11,449 nt of DNA from JBLHGU01 sp047615875 (GTDB lineage Bacteria; Pseudomonadota; Gammaproteobacteria; Arenicellales; CAJQKF01), in assembly GCA_047615875.1 (NCBI GenBank), contig JBLHGU010000157.1, positions 1-11,449 on the forward strand, read 5' to 3'. How positions within the stretch are numbered: the first letter of the stretch is position 1; the number at the start of each line of letters is the position of its first letter. Below are positions 1 to 7,068 of the stretch, in pieces. Both the position numbers and the translations under genes were made by a program. Below the pieces are notes generated by a model that was not told the origin of the DNA, made no database searches, and saw nothing but the letters and a program-made list of their open reading frames with translations.

Positions 1-326
1 TCAGACTTTGGATAACGCCTTTCTTTTAAACCAAAGCCAATATTCTCCGCGATTGTCATGTGAGGGAACAGAGCATAATCCTGAAACACCATGCCAATTT
101 CCCGGTGCTGAGGCGCCACCTGAGTGACGTCTTCTTCACCCAGCATAATACTGCCCTGGGTGGGCTGTATAAATCCTGCGATAAGTCTTAGTGTTGTGGT
201 TTTACCGCAGCCTGAAGGGCCAAGAAGAGTCAGAAACTCGCCTTCCTTGATATCCAGATCAAGTTCGTGAAGAGCCGTAAAATCACCAAACCGCTTAACA
301 ACCTTACTAAGATTTACATGAGACAT
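1..326 (-). CDS. ABC transporter ATP-binding protein, PotA type (partial, N-terminal 108 residues)
   Basis: This is the nucleotide-binding subunit that hydrolyses ATP on the cytoplasmic face to drive the importer encoded by the upstream permease and binding-protein genes. The visible 108 residues contain a Walker A motif (GPSGCGKTT, about residues 36-44) and a Q-loop (FQDYALFPH, Gln82), with the spacing and wording typical of the spermidine/putrescine and Fe(III) importer ATPases. The signature LSGGQ, Walker B and C-terminal TOBE domain lie beyond the left edge, so the gene is cut by the window and not visibly broken. The ATG at 326 begins a normal N-terminus (MSHVNLSKVVKRFG), but no clear Shine-Dalgarno sequence precedes it. 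It is the last visible gene of the operon, 89 bases after the binding-protein stop, with a strong hairpin in the gap. The ATPase family is certain; the substrate is not. Confidence 0.93.
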   Translation of the reverse strand, partial: MSHVNLSKVVKRFGDFTALHELDLDIKEGEFLTLLGPSGCGKTTTLRLIAGFIQPTQGSIMLGEEDVTQVAPQHREIGMVFQDYALFPHMTIAENIGFGLKERRYPKS

Positions 327-359
327 GGCAAATTCTGTTTAATTTTCAAGATTTCAATT

Positions 360-395
360 TATATCGGGGCCACCAACTGTGGCAGCCCCGATATA
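360..395 (-). promoter_or_regulatory. Stem-loop between binding-protein and ATPase genes
   Basis: An 11-bp perfect inverted repeat has arms at 360-370 and 385-395 (core ATATCGGGGC) around a 14-base loop, within which CCA/TGG can form three further pairs. Neither strand has a T-tract after the stem, so it does not look like a complete intrinsic terminator. Hairpins of this kind after solute-binding-protein genes are known to protect the upstream mRNA or damp downstream expression, giving more binding protein than ATPase. That role is inferred here from position. Confidence 0.6.
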
Positions 396-415
396 CCTTC
401 ATCTATTATAGATGA

Positions 416-1495
416 TTATTGCTGGGATACCGCTCTATTCCATTGATCAGTCCAATCGGAGATATTCGCCTTGGAGTAGTCAATACGTAACTGCTTGTTG
501 ATATCGTCAGACTCAAGCTGCAACATTTCTGCGAGCACGGGATCGCTCTTGAGTTGTTCAATAGCCCTGTGGTTTACCGGTACTACACCGCTTTTGCGAG
601 CATACTCGAGCTGAAAATCGGGTTCGTTGTACTCATTAATAAACCAGTTGGCGGCAGCAGCATTCTCGCTACTCTTCATAATAACCAGCCAGCCATATTT
701 ATGCACACCAGTATGCATATCATTAATTACTGGATGAACTGTGGCCACATTAACACCTGCGTTGCGGGCACGCACACACCAGCCAGAGTGAACAACGGCT
801 GCATAAACATCACCCGATTGTAGTTGGGTAACTACTTCGCCGCCACGCGACCAGAATTTTAAAGCATTCAATTTGGTTATCAAATCTAATGCGGGCTTCA
901 CATTGACTTCATCGCCACCAGCTGCATGAGAAATTGCCGCAAAGTTTGCCAGGCCACCACCCGATGTGATATCTGGAATGGAAAGTCTGCCTGCTAGTTT
1001 TTCATTAACAAGATCAGCGTAAGTAGTCGGTGCATCGATACCCAGCTCAGCAAATTTATCACGGTTGTAGCAGATGGATTCCTGAGTGTGCCAGGAAGCT
1101 ACACGCCATTCACTAAATTGCCAGTCTTGTAGATCTGCCTTGTTAGTAATCTTTGACAGGTCAATTTTTTGCAGGAATTCATTGGTAGCGAAAAAATCTT
1201 GCTCCTGAGCATCAAGCACTTCCATTACATCAAATGGGGCGCGCCCTCGACCTGCGATGAGCTTTGCCAGATTTGCCTGTGGACTACCCGTAACAAACTC
1301 TATACTGCCGCCCATAGCCTCGAATTTTGGCATGATCATTTTTTCGATATTAGCTTTCCAGGAACCGCCCCAGGTCGCTACTTTTAATGTCACACCATCG
1401 AATTCACCCGCTACCACGGAACCAGCAACCAACATGCTGACGGCTGCAACGGTACTACGGAGAAAAGTTCTCCTGACATCCTTTGACTTACTCAT
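416..1495 (-). CDS. ABC transporter substrate-binding protein, PotD-like, with Tat-type signal
   Basis: This periplasmic extracellular solute-binding protein (family 1, spermidine/putrescine-like) delivers ligand to the two permeases encoded just upstream. The 359 residues fit the family length. The N-terminus carries a twin-arginine signal (VRRTFLRS, Arg8-Arg9), a hydrophobic stretch to about residue 29 and a plausible cleavage after VVA. The mature protein begins with the family-like VTLKVATWGGSW. Family-like stretches follow (FDVMEVLDAQ, CYNRDKFAELGIDAPTTYADL, and GRLSIPDI around residues 168-175). The ATG at 1495 has an AGAGGA ribosome site 9 bases upstream. It follows the PotC-like permease by 47 bases, so it is co-transcribed. 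The ligand is unknown: the PotD family takes polyamines, but relatives bind opines, amino acids and other small organic compounds. The adjacent oxygenase argues for a catabolic substrate over polyamines. Confidence 0.9.
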   Translation of the reverse strand: MSKSKDVRRTFLRSTVAAVSMLVAGSVVAGEFDGVTLKVATWGGSWKANIEKMIMPKFEAMGGSIEFVTGSPQANLAKLIAGRGRAPFDVMEVLDAQEQDFFATNEFLQKIDLSKITNKADLQDWQFSEWRVASWHTQESICYNRDKFAELGIDAPTTYADLVNEKLAGRLSIPDITSGGGLANFAAISHAAGGDEVNVKPALDLITKLNALKFWSRGGEVVTQLQSGDVYAAVVHSGWCVRARNAGVNVATVHPVINDMHTGVHKYGWLVIMKSSENAAAANWFINEYNEPDFQLEYARKSGVVPVNHRAIEQLKSDPVLAEMLQLESDDINKQLRIDYSKANISDWTDQWNRAVSQQ

Positions 1496-1542
1496 AAGTT
1501 TATATCCTCTGTTTATAGAGTGGGTTAAATTGGCCCCAAGGG

Positions 1543-2463
1543 CTAACGGCTGCCGGATCTTAATAACGTATCAAGACCCACCAGTTTCTGCATGCCTAGC
1601 AGTACAAGCAAACAGAAGAAAATCACCAGCGATGCTGAAGCGAGAATACTTGGATCAAAGTCATTCTCCATGCCATAGAAAAGCTCGATAGGATAGGTAA
1701 CGAAACCAGGTGCGGTAAGAAAAATAGAAATAGGCACATCGCCAAAGGACACCATAAATGCATATAGTGCACCGGCATACACACCTGGCATTATGACTGG
1801 CAGAGTGACTCTGCGAAAAGCCGACAAGCGACTCGCACCAAGACTGAATGCCGCCTCTTCTAGCCGGGTATCAAAACGTTGCAGAATCGCCGTAACACAG
1901 CCAACAACGAAGGGCGTTGCAACAAACAGATGGCCAATATAAAGACCCAGAAAAGTCCCCTGCATGTAAAGCCCTGTAGCATCTCCAACTAAATAGTAAA
2001 GCTGCAGAAAAGCGATACCCGTAACAATTGCGGGTATTTGCAAAGGTGCGCGAAATACCGCTGAAATGAGTGTTTTCCCAGGAATCTTGCCCCGTACGAT
2101 ACCCAGTGCTGCAGGAATTCCTATAACACAGGCGCCCAGTGCCGCTAAGCCTGCTAGCCCAAAACTAATACCTAAAGCTTCTATTTGCCCTTTAGGAATT
2201 TTCCAGTACCACTGAAATGAAGGGTCATCGGGTGGAAATTTTATTGCCGTATAGTATTCGCCACCATGTAACGAGGCGCCTATAACAACAATCATTGGCG
2301 ATAGCAGGAAAATATAGGAAAAGCTGCAGTAGGCGTAATGAAAATACTTACCCCACGGTAAACCTCGTTTAGGCGGTGGCCCTACCCGCCTTCTAGCTGC
2401 TAGTCTTGTCAGTGTATCGCTGGATGATCCGGCAGAATTTTGATTACTCTTATCAATAGCCAT
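1543..2463 (-). CDS. ABC transporter permease, PotC-like
   Basis: This is one of the two inner-membrane channel subunits of the importer. The 306 residues show about six membrane segments (roughly 46-66, 98-123, 133-158, 172-196, 227-250 and 274-294). The cytoplasmic EAA loop that docks the ATPase lies at about 202-227 (EEAAFSLGAS...LPVIMPG). An N-terminal extension of about 40 polar, basic residues precedes the first membrane segment, slightly longer than in typical PotC proteins. The ATG overlaps the stop of the upstream permease by one base (TAATG), indicating translational coupling; a weak GGTGA lies 7 bases upstream. Together with the neighbouring permease it forms the usual heterodimer of this importer class. 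The family assignment is firm; the transported compound is not readable. Confidence 0.93.
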   Translation of the reverse strand: MAIDKSNQNSAGSSSDTLTRLAARRRVGPPPKRGLPWGKYFHYAYCSFSYIFLLSPMIVVIGASLHGGEYYTAIKFPPDDPSFQWYWKIPKGQIEALGISFGLAGLAALGACVIGIPAALGIVRGKIPGKTLISAVFRAPLQIPAIVTGIAFLQLYYLVGDATGLYMQGTFLGLYIGHLFVATPFVVGCVTAILQRFDTRLEEAAFSLGASRLSAFRRVTLPVIMPGVYAGALYAFMVSFGDVPISIFLTAPGFVTYPIELFYGMENDFDPSILASASLVIFFCLLVLLGMQKLVGLDTLLRSGSR

Positions 2464-3317
2464 TATGCAATCACCAGTCTGGCCGTTCTTAAACGGCGAA
2501 GCAGAAAAATAGACAGCAGATTAATTAGTAGTACCGTAACTAACAAAACTGCAGCCAGGGTGCCTGCCATGGAATATTTCACTTCCATCATGACAGTACG
2601 TTGAATCAATACTGGCAACGTGAAGACTCTACCGCCGCCTAATAATGCGGCAGAGGTAAAAGCTCCCATAGACATGTTGAATATCATCAGGGCGCCTACA
2701 GTTACTCCTGGCAAGCTTAGTGGCAACAATACCCGCCAATGCATGCGCCAGCGACTAGCGCCATGAATTTGTGCTGCCTCTTCATAAGATCGCGGTATGG
2801 TTTGAATAACACTGTATAGCAGCAAAACCCCAAACCCTAACGTGAAGTGCATTAGCCCAACTACCACGCCTGTCTGATTACCTATAATTGTGTAGGGACG
2901 GTCTACTATGCCAAGCCCCATTAACACTTGGTTAATCAAACCATCTGCAGAGAACAATATGATTAAACCGAAAACCTTTATTACAATGGTAACAAACGTC
3001 GCCACAACAATTCCGGCTAGCAATATCATAGACCAGTGGGATCGCATTCGAGCAATGAGATAGGCCACTGGAAAACCGAGCACCAGAGTAAAGAAAGCCG
3101 CCAGTGCCGATGTTTTAATCGTAATCCAAAGGGTATTTAGATAAAAAGAATCGGTAAAGAAGCGTATATAGTTGATCATAGTCGTCGTATCGCTAATACG
3201 ACCCAGACCCATATCTGTGTAAAAACTGCCTTTCAAGAACACATACTGACTGGCTACGATCAGGATGCCAATAATGACAAAGCTTGGTAGCAGAACATAT
3301 TCCCACCGAGTTTTCAT
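2463..3317 (-). CDS. ABC transporter permease, PotB-like
   Basis: This is the second inner-membrane permease subunit. The 284 residues include about six hydrophobic segments (roughly 8-28, 61-88, 97-122, 149-171, 204-229 and 251-274). The ATPase-docking EAA loop is at 179-204 (EEAAQIHGAS...LPLSLPG). Its length and layout match the PotB half of polyamine-type importers, and its order before the PotC-like gene is the usual one. The ATG at 3317 gives a good N-terminus with one membrane anchor, but the ribosome site in front is weak. Only 37 bases separate it from the oxygenase stop at 3355 and no terminator is visible, so it should lie on the same mRNA as the oxygenase. Confidence 0.93.
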   Translation of the reverse strand: MKTRWEYVLLPSFVIIGILIVASQYVFLKGSFYTDMGLGRISDTTTMINYIRFFTDSFYLNTLWITIKTSALAAFFTLVLGFPVAYLIARMRSHWSMILLAGIVVATFVTIVIKVFGLIILFSADGLINQVLMGLGIVDRPYTIIGNQTGVVVGLMHFTLGFGVLLLYSVIQTIPRSYEEAAQIHGASRWRMHWRVLLPLSLPGVTVGALMIFNMSMGAFTSAALLGGGRVFTLPVLIQRTVMMEVKYSMAGTLAAVLLVTVLLINLLSIFLLRRLRTARLVIA

Positions 3318-3354
3318 TTTAGAATTACCAGCAGATAGCGTTTTTTAGATTGCA

Positions 3355-4755
3355 CTATGCTTTATGATTTTGATGGAAGAAGCGTGGATCATGTTTGATC
3401 TTTTTAAGTTCTTCGACAATAAAGTCAGATCGTTCACTGCCACCCATACTATCGCCCTGAAAGACTACATCCATCACAGCATCTGTAACATCTTTAAGAA
3501 ATTTCTCGTCATCTTCAGGATGTGGGGGAATTGGTAGCACGGTATCCTGCACGTGGGTAAGAAACTCTGCACCGGCACGTTCTGATTCTGGCAATGGGTT
3601 ACCATTCTGAACGGCACGGATGCCACGTCTTAACTTACGCCGTAAATAAGCTACACCTTTGTCCGTAGATCCCAAATTTTCAGCAGCATGGGAATTTATT
3701 GCTCCCTGAGATACCTGAGCCTCATAGTCATTTGGATGGCGCTGTCGATATTCGTATGGCTCAATTCCCGTTTGACCAGGAAAATCCACCATATTCACAC
3801 CTACTTCGTCTCTATTACCATGCTCCTCGGGATCAATATTTGGGCCAAAACTGCGCCACGCAATAATCATGCAGTTCTCATCGTCGTGGGGAATTGTCCA
3901 TTTAGTAATACTTGCGCGCTTAAAGTATTTTTCCTCGCGACCCGTTTCCCACCAGGCACCGACCTGACTAAACGAGGGCGAGATGGTTTCCTGGGTACGC
4001 ACCCAAATCATATCTTCTATGCGATAAGTAAGTGTGGCGTAGATTTTGTGATTACGCTCATAAAACTCAGTAACCGGTGCAATGCCCCAGGTATCGCCGA
4101 AATGGATATCAGTAACTCGGGCGTGCAAAAACACGGTATGCCAGGGATCCATGGTGTTCTCACAGATCTGCAACCAGTTACAGGGGTAATTTATAAAATA
4201 CGGCACCATTTCAACACCATCCAGTTGGGTTGTATCCCATTTTGGGAAATCTGGCTTAGACTCTGGCGGCCCCATATAGGCAAATATCAGACCCAGGTAC
4301 TCTTCTACTGGATAAGCACCATGACAGAGTTTTTTCCTGCTCTGAGACGCTTGAGCAGGCATTTCAAGGATAGTGCCGTCAACATCATATAACCAACCGT
4401 GATAGCAACAACGAAGTCCCTTATCTTCGATGACACCAAACTCTAACGAAGCGTTTCGATGACTGCAATGCAAGTGCAATAGCCCATAATGGCCTGTCTT
4501 GTCCTTAAATAGAACCAAATCTTCGCCGAGGATTCTCACACGATGTGGAACATCCGTTACCTGCTTGGTCATCGCCACTGGAATCCAGTAACGTCGGAAG
4601 AATTCACCACAAGGTGTACCCGGCCCAACATGGGTCAGCTCAGTGTCCTCGGGTGGTCGTTTGGCTTTGTGATAACCACCAAACGTCCGTTGTTCACTAC
4701 CACGATAAGCTCTCGCAGTATCTATATATTCCGGACTCGGAAGATCATCAGACAA
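3355..4755 (-). CDS. Rieske non-haem iron oxygenase, alpha subunit (phthalate-dioxygenase-like)
   Basis: This cytoplasmic oxygenase uses O2 and electrons from a reductase or ferredoxin to hydroxylate or dealkylate an aromatic or other small organic substrate. Numbering from the TTG at 4755 (466 residues), the Rieske [2Fe-2S] ligands are C97-x-H99 and C116-x2-H119 (CSH...CYH). The mononuclear iron motif is D203-x2-H206-x4-H211 (DPWHTVFLH), where Asp203 would bridge the two metal centres of neighbouring subunits. Length and motif wording resemble single-component-alpha oxygenases of the phthalate 4,5-dioxygenase type; no beta subunit is present. I chose TTG 4755 because a GGGAG site lies 8 bases upstream. 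An alternative TTG at 4770 has no ribosome site, and an in-frame stop lies just above it. It is the first gene of the importer operon. No reductase or ferredoxin gene is visible. Substrate unknown. Confidence 0.92.
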   Translation of the reverse strand: MSDDLPSPEYIDTARAYRGSEQRTFGGYHKAKRPPEDTELTHVGPGTPCGEFFRRYWIPVAMTKQVTDVPHRVRILGEDLVLFKDKTGHYGLLHLHCSHRNASLEFGVIEDKGLRCCYHGWLYDVDGTILEMPAQASQSRKKLCHGAYPVEEYLGLIFAYMGPPESKPDFPKWDTTQLDGVEMVPYFINYPCNWLQICENTMDPWHTVFLHARVTDIHFGDTWGIAPVTEFYERNHKIYATLTYRIEDMIWVRTQETISPSFSQVGAWWETGREEKYFKRASITKWTIPHDDENCMIIAWRSFGPNIDPEEHGNRDEVGVNMVDFPGQTGIEPYEYRQRHPNDYEAQVSQGAINSHAAENLGSTDKGVAYLRRKLRRGIRAVQNGNPLPESERAGAEFLTHVQDTVLPIPPHPEDDEKFLKDVTDAVMDVVFQGDSMGGSERSDFIVEELKKIKHDPRFFHQNHKA

Positions 4756-4763
4756 CGTTACTA

Positions 4764-4768
4764 CTCCC
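4764..4768 (-). promoter_or_regulatory. Ribosome binding site deciding the oxygenase start
   Basis: GGGAG on the minus strand sits 8 bases before the TTG at 4755-4753. The other in-frame TTG (4770) overlaps this site and has none of its own, so 4755 is the better start. Confidence 0.55.
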
Positions 4769-4836
4769 AATTTAAGTTAGTCATGTATTAGTCTTTTTAT
4801 TAACCTTTGCCCGGCAAATTTGGGTAAAGATTGCTT

Positions 4837-4857
4837 AAAACATGCATATACAGTTTT
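4837..4857. repeat. Dyad AAAAC-N11-GTTTT (possible operator)
   Basis: AAAAC at 4837-4841 and GTTTT at 4853-4857 form a 5-bp inverted repeat with an 11-base spacer, extendable past one mismatch on each side. The layout resembles binding sites of dimeric helix-turn-helix regulators. It lies about 80 bases upstream of the oxygenase start. No regulator of its own is visible next to it. Confidence 0.35.
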
Positions 4858-4935
4858 CAATGCCGAAAGACTAAACGCTTCCTCCATCGCTTACCATACC
4901 TAAGAATGTGCATCGCGCTACGGGGTTATATGCAT
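4842..4935. repeat. Widely spaced 9-bp inverted repeat ATGCATATA / TATATGCAT
   Basis: ATGCATATA at 4842-4850 and its exact reverse complement TATATGCAT at 4927-4935 lie 76 bases apart in the divergent region. Each copy contains the palindrome ATGCAT. A pair of like sites could bind a regulator serving both operons, but low sequence complexity makes chance occurrence possible. Confidence 0.3.
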
Positions 4936-4970
4936 CATCCTTAGGGTTTTCCCTCACTGTTGCATAACCC
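4923..4970. repeat. Inverted repeat GGGTTAT / ATAACCC
   Basis: GGGTTAT at 4923-4929 is matched by ATAACCC at 4964-4970, with 34 bases between. Allowing a 2-base insertion, the match runs further through GCA. It lies 47-94 bases before the molybdoenzyme start and could be an operator pair or an mRNA leader stem. Confidence 0.3.
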
Positions 4971-5016
4971 ATTACTCTGCAATAATTGACTAAACCCTTT
5001 TACAGTAGCAATTCCC

Positions 5017-7068
5017 ATGAAAATAAATGGCTGTTGTCCTCATGATTGCCCTGATGGTTGTGGCGTTGTCACTACAGTTGAAAACGGCGTTGCTATAGAG
5101 TTTGCAGCTCAATCATCCCACCCGGTTGCCGAAGGCTGGTTATGTGCCAAGGTTGCACCCTATCTTGAACGTGTCTATCACGCTGACCGTCTAAAGCATC
5201 CACTGCGTCGTGTAGGTGCGAAAGGTAGTGGTCAATGGCAACGCATTAGCTGGCCGGAGGCCATAGAAGAGATAACCTCCAACTGGAAACAGGTTAGCCA
5301 GCAACATGGCGCCGAAGCCATCTTGCCTTACAGTTACAGTGGCACATTGGGATTAGTGCAAATGGCTGTATCCAGTGCGCGATTGTGGAATCGCATGGGC
5401 GCCAGTCGACTGGACCGATCAATCTGTATGGCGGCAACTCGCCACGCCGTTCGCAGTACGCTCGGAGCGCGAATGAGCCCGCCCTATCATCATGTTCGAG
5501 ATAGCAAGCTCATTATATTATGGGCTCACAACCCAGTGAGCACTGCGCCACACTTAATGCCCCACCTGAGACAAGCTCGTCGCGATGGTTGCCTGATCGT
5601 TGCGATTGACCCGCAAGTATCACGCAGTGCAAAAAGCGCTGACATACATATCAAACCGTTGCCTGGTAGCGATTACGCACTGGCCTATGGTATCGCCTAT
5701 TGTTTACTGTTTGAACTTGGCGTCAGTACTGAGTGGCTACAAAACAATACTTCTGGCTGGTCTGAATACCAGAATCTGGTATCGCACTATGATCCTCAGC
5801 GAGTGGCTAATTTAACCGGCGTTACGACGGATGAAATACGCAAAATAGCCAAGCTACTGGCAACCACAAAGCCCTCCATGATACGCATGGGAGACGCGGT
5901 AAATCGTAATCGACGAGGTGGTCAGACTGTACATTCTATTGCGGCATTACAAGCCATTACGGGTCAATATGGTATTCGCGGTGGCGGCATGAGTTGCTCT
6001 ACAGGTGATTACTTTATGTGGGATGACGAAGCCGTCAACAAGTGGTCAGAGTGCCCTGCGCCTGGACGTATGATTAACATGAACCAACTCGGTACCGTGC
6101 TAAGCGGGAACCACACGGGGCCACCGATTAAATCACTATTTGTATTCGCAGCAAATCCGATGACGTCTAGCCCAAATACAGAGGAAATTAGACGAGGTCT
6201 TTGCCGCGAAGATTTGTTTACTGTGGTACATGATTTATTCATGACAGATACCGCCGGCTATGCAGATATTGTTCTACCTGCCACCTCTCAACTGGAGCAG
6301 GTAGATTTGCACCGTGGATATGGACACACCTACTTAAGCCTAAACCAGCAGGCCATAGAACCGTTGCATGAATGCAAAAGTAACTGGGACACCATGCAAC
6401 TTCTTGCAACCTCCATGGGTTTCAACGAGGGTTGGTTACAGGAAAGCCCGGAGCAAGTAATTCAGGGCGTTATAGATGCTACTGATAGTCCGCGCCTGTC
6501 TGATAACCTCTGGCAAGAATTAACACAAAATGGACATGTGTCTTTCGCCGATGTCGATGAGGTGCCATTCTCCGAATTACACTTCCCTACCCCCTCTGGC
6601 AAAGTTGAAATGGACGCCATACCCCAGGAATTAAGTCTTTATACTCGCGCCGCCGAAACTCTTGACAACAAACCGAACACCGATGGGGAATTTATTGCTG
6701 AATGCGAACCAGGCTTAAGAATGATTTCACCTGCTGCTCACCATTTCGTCAACTCCAGCCTGGCCAATCTACCGACATGTGATGCAAAGGAAAAACAACC
6801 GACAGCGATGCTCCACCCAACCGATGCGCACAGCCATGGCCTACTTAATGGTTCAAACATTCGATTATTTAACAAGTACGGTTGGTGTGTGCGTCAATTA
6901 CGCATTTCAGATACGGTAAGACAAGGCGTGGTAGTTGCTCATAAGGGTTACTGGACTAACATGTACCCAAACTCAGGTATCAATCGAGTTACTACTGACG
7001 AACTGGCCGATGTGGCTGGACAGAGCTCTTTCAACTCTACATTGGTTAACGTTGAGGCGGCTCAATGA
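5017..7068 (+). CDS. Molybdopterin (Mo-bisPGD) oxidoreductase, DMSO-reductase superfamily, single subunit
   Basis: This is a molybdenum enzyme expected to catalyse an oxygen-atom transfer, hydroxylation or related two-electron reaction; the substrate is not identifiable. The N-terminus has a 4Fe-4S motif, C7-x3-C11-x3-C15-x27-C43 (CPHDCPDGC...WLCAK). The catalytic domains follow with superfamily-like stretches: NHPL-type RLKHPLRRVG (58-67), LIILWAHNP (165-173), VAIDPQVSRSAKSAD (195-209), LPGSDYALA (215-223), and DTAGYADIVLPATSQLE (411-427). Cys137 (DRSICMAATRHA) is at the position where related proteins carry a conserved cysteine, a candidate Mo ligand. The molybdopterin-dinucleotide-binding C-terminal domain spans about 565-683. 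The 683 residues fit the short members of the family. There is no Tat signal, so it is cytoplasmic. No electron-transfer or membrane subunit gene is adjacent. It overlaps the next gene by ATGA. Confidence 0.9.
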   Translation: MKINGCCPHDCPDGCGVVTTVENGVAIEFAAQSSHPVAEGWLCAKVAPYLERVYHADRLKHPLRRVGAKGSGQWQRISWPEAIEEITSNWKQVSQQHGAEAILPYSYSGTLGLVQMAVSSARLWNRMGASRLDRSICMAATRHAVRSTLGARMSPPYHHVRDSKLIILWAHNPVSTAPHLMPHLRQARRDGCLIVAIDPQVSRSAKSADIHIKPLPGSDYALAYGIAYCLLFELGVSTEWLQNNTSGWSEYQNLVSHYDPQRVANLTGVTTDEIRKIAKLLATTKPSMIRMGDAVNRNRRGGQTVHSIAALQAITGQYGIRGGGMSCSTGDYFMWDDEAVNKWSECPAPGRMINMNQLGTVLSGNHTGPPIKSLFVFAANPMTSSPNTEEIRRGLCREDLFTVVHDLFMTDTAGYADIVLPATSQLEQVDLHRGYGHTYLSLNQQAIEPLHECKSNWDTMQLLATSMGFNEGWLQESPEQVIQGVIDATDSPRLSDNLWQELTQNGHVSFADVDEVPFSELHFPTPSGKVEMDAIPQELSLYTRAAETLDNKPNTDGEFIAECEPGLRMISPAAHHFVNSSLANLPTCDAKEKQPTAMLHPTDAHSHGLLNGSNIRLFNKYGWCVRQLRISDTVRQGVVVAHKGYWTNMYPNSGINRVTTDELADVAGQSSFNSTLVNVEAAQ

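Larger units (their letters stand above)
4771..5016. promoter_or_regulatory. Divergent intergenic regulatory region
   Basis: This stretch of about 250 bases separates the minus-strand oxygenase/importer operon from the plus-strand molybdoenzyme operon, so it must hold the promoters for both. I find no open frame with coding character. It contains three inverted-repeat arrangements (listed separately) and A/T-rich blocks. No sigma-70 promoter stands out. On the plus strand the best weak candidate is TTGCAT (4960-4965) with AATAAT (4981-4986), but its 15-base spacer is short. A TTGACT at 4986 lacks a partner. The molybdoenzyme ATG at 5017 has no obvious Shine-Dalgarno sequence. Shared control of the two operons from here is likely but not shown. 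Confidence 0.6.

Noticed and set aside
1530..1546. Possible stem TTGGCCC/GGGCTAA between the PotC-like stop and binding-protein start
   Set aside because: On the transcribed (minus) strand it has an A-C mismatch, a short loop and no T-tract, and overlaps the stop codon; too weak to call.
1257..1691. Plus-strand open frame of 144 codons across the binding-protein and PotC-like genes
   Set aside because: It spans two well-supported opposite-strand genes and its translation looks like a shadow frame.
3688..4392. Long plus-strand open frame (234 codons) antisense to the Rieske oxygenase
   Set aside because: It lies wholly inside a gene with intact catalytic motifs on the other strand, its translation resembles no family I recognise, and it has no ribosome-site support.
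4986..5016. TTGACT as a -35 box for the molybdoenzyme operon
   Set aside because: There is no -10-like hexamer at 16-18 bases downstream, and the start codon follows too closely.
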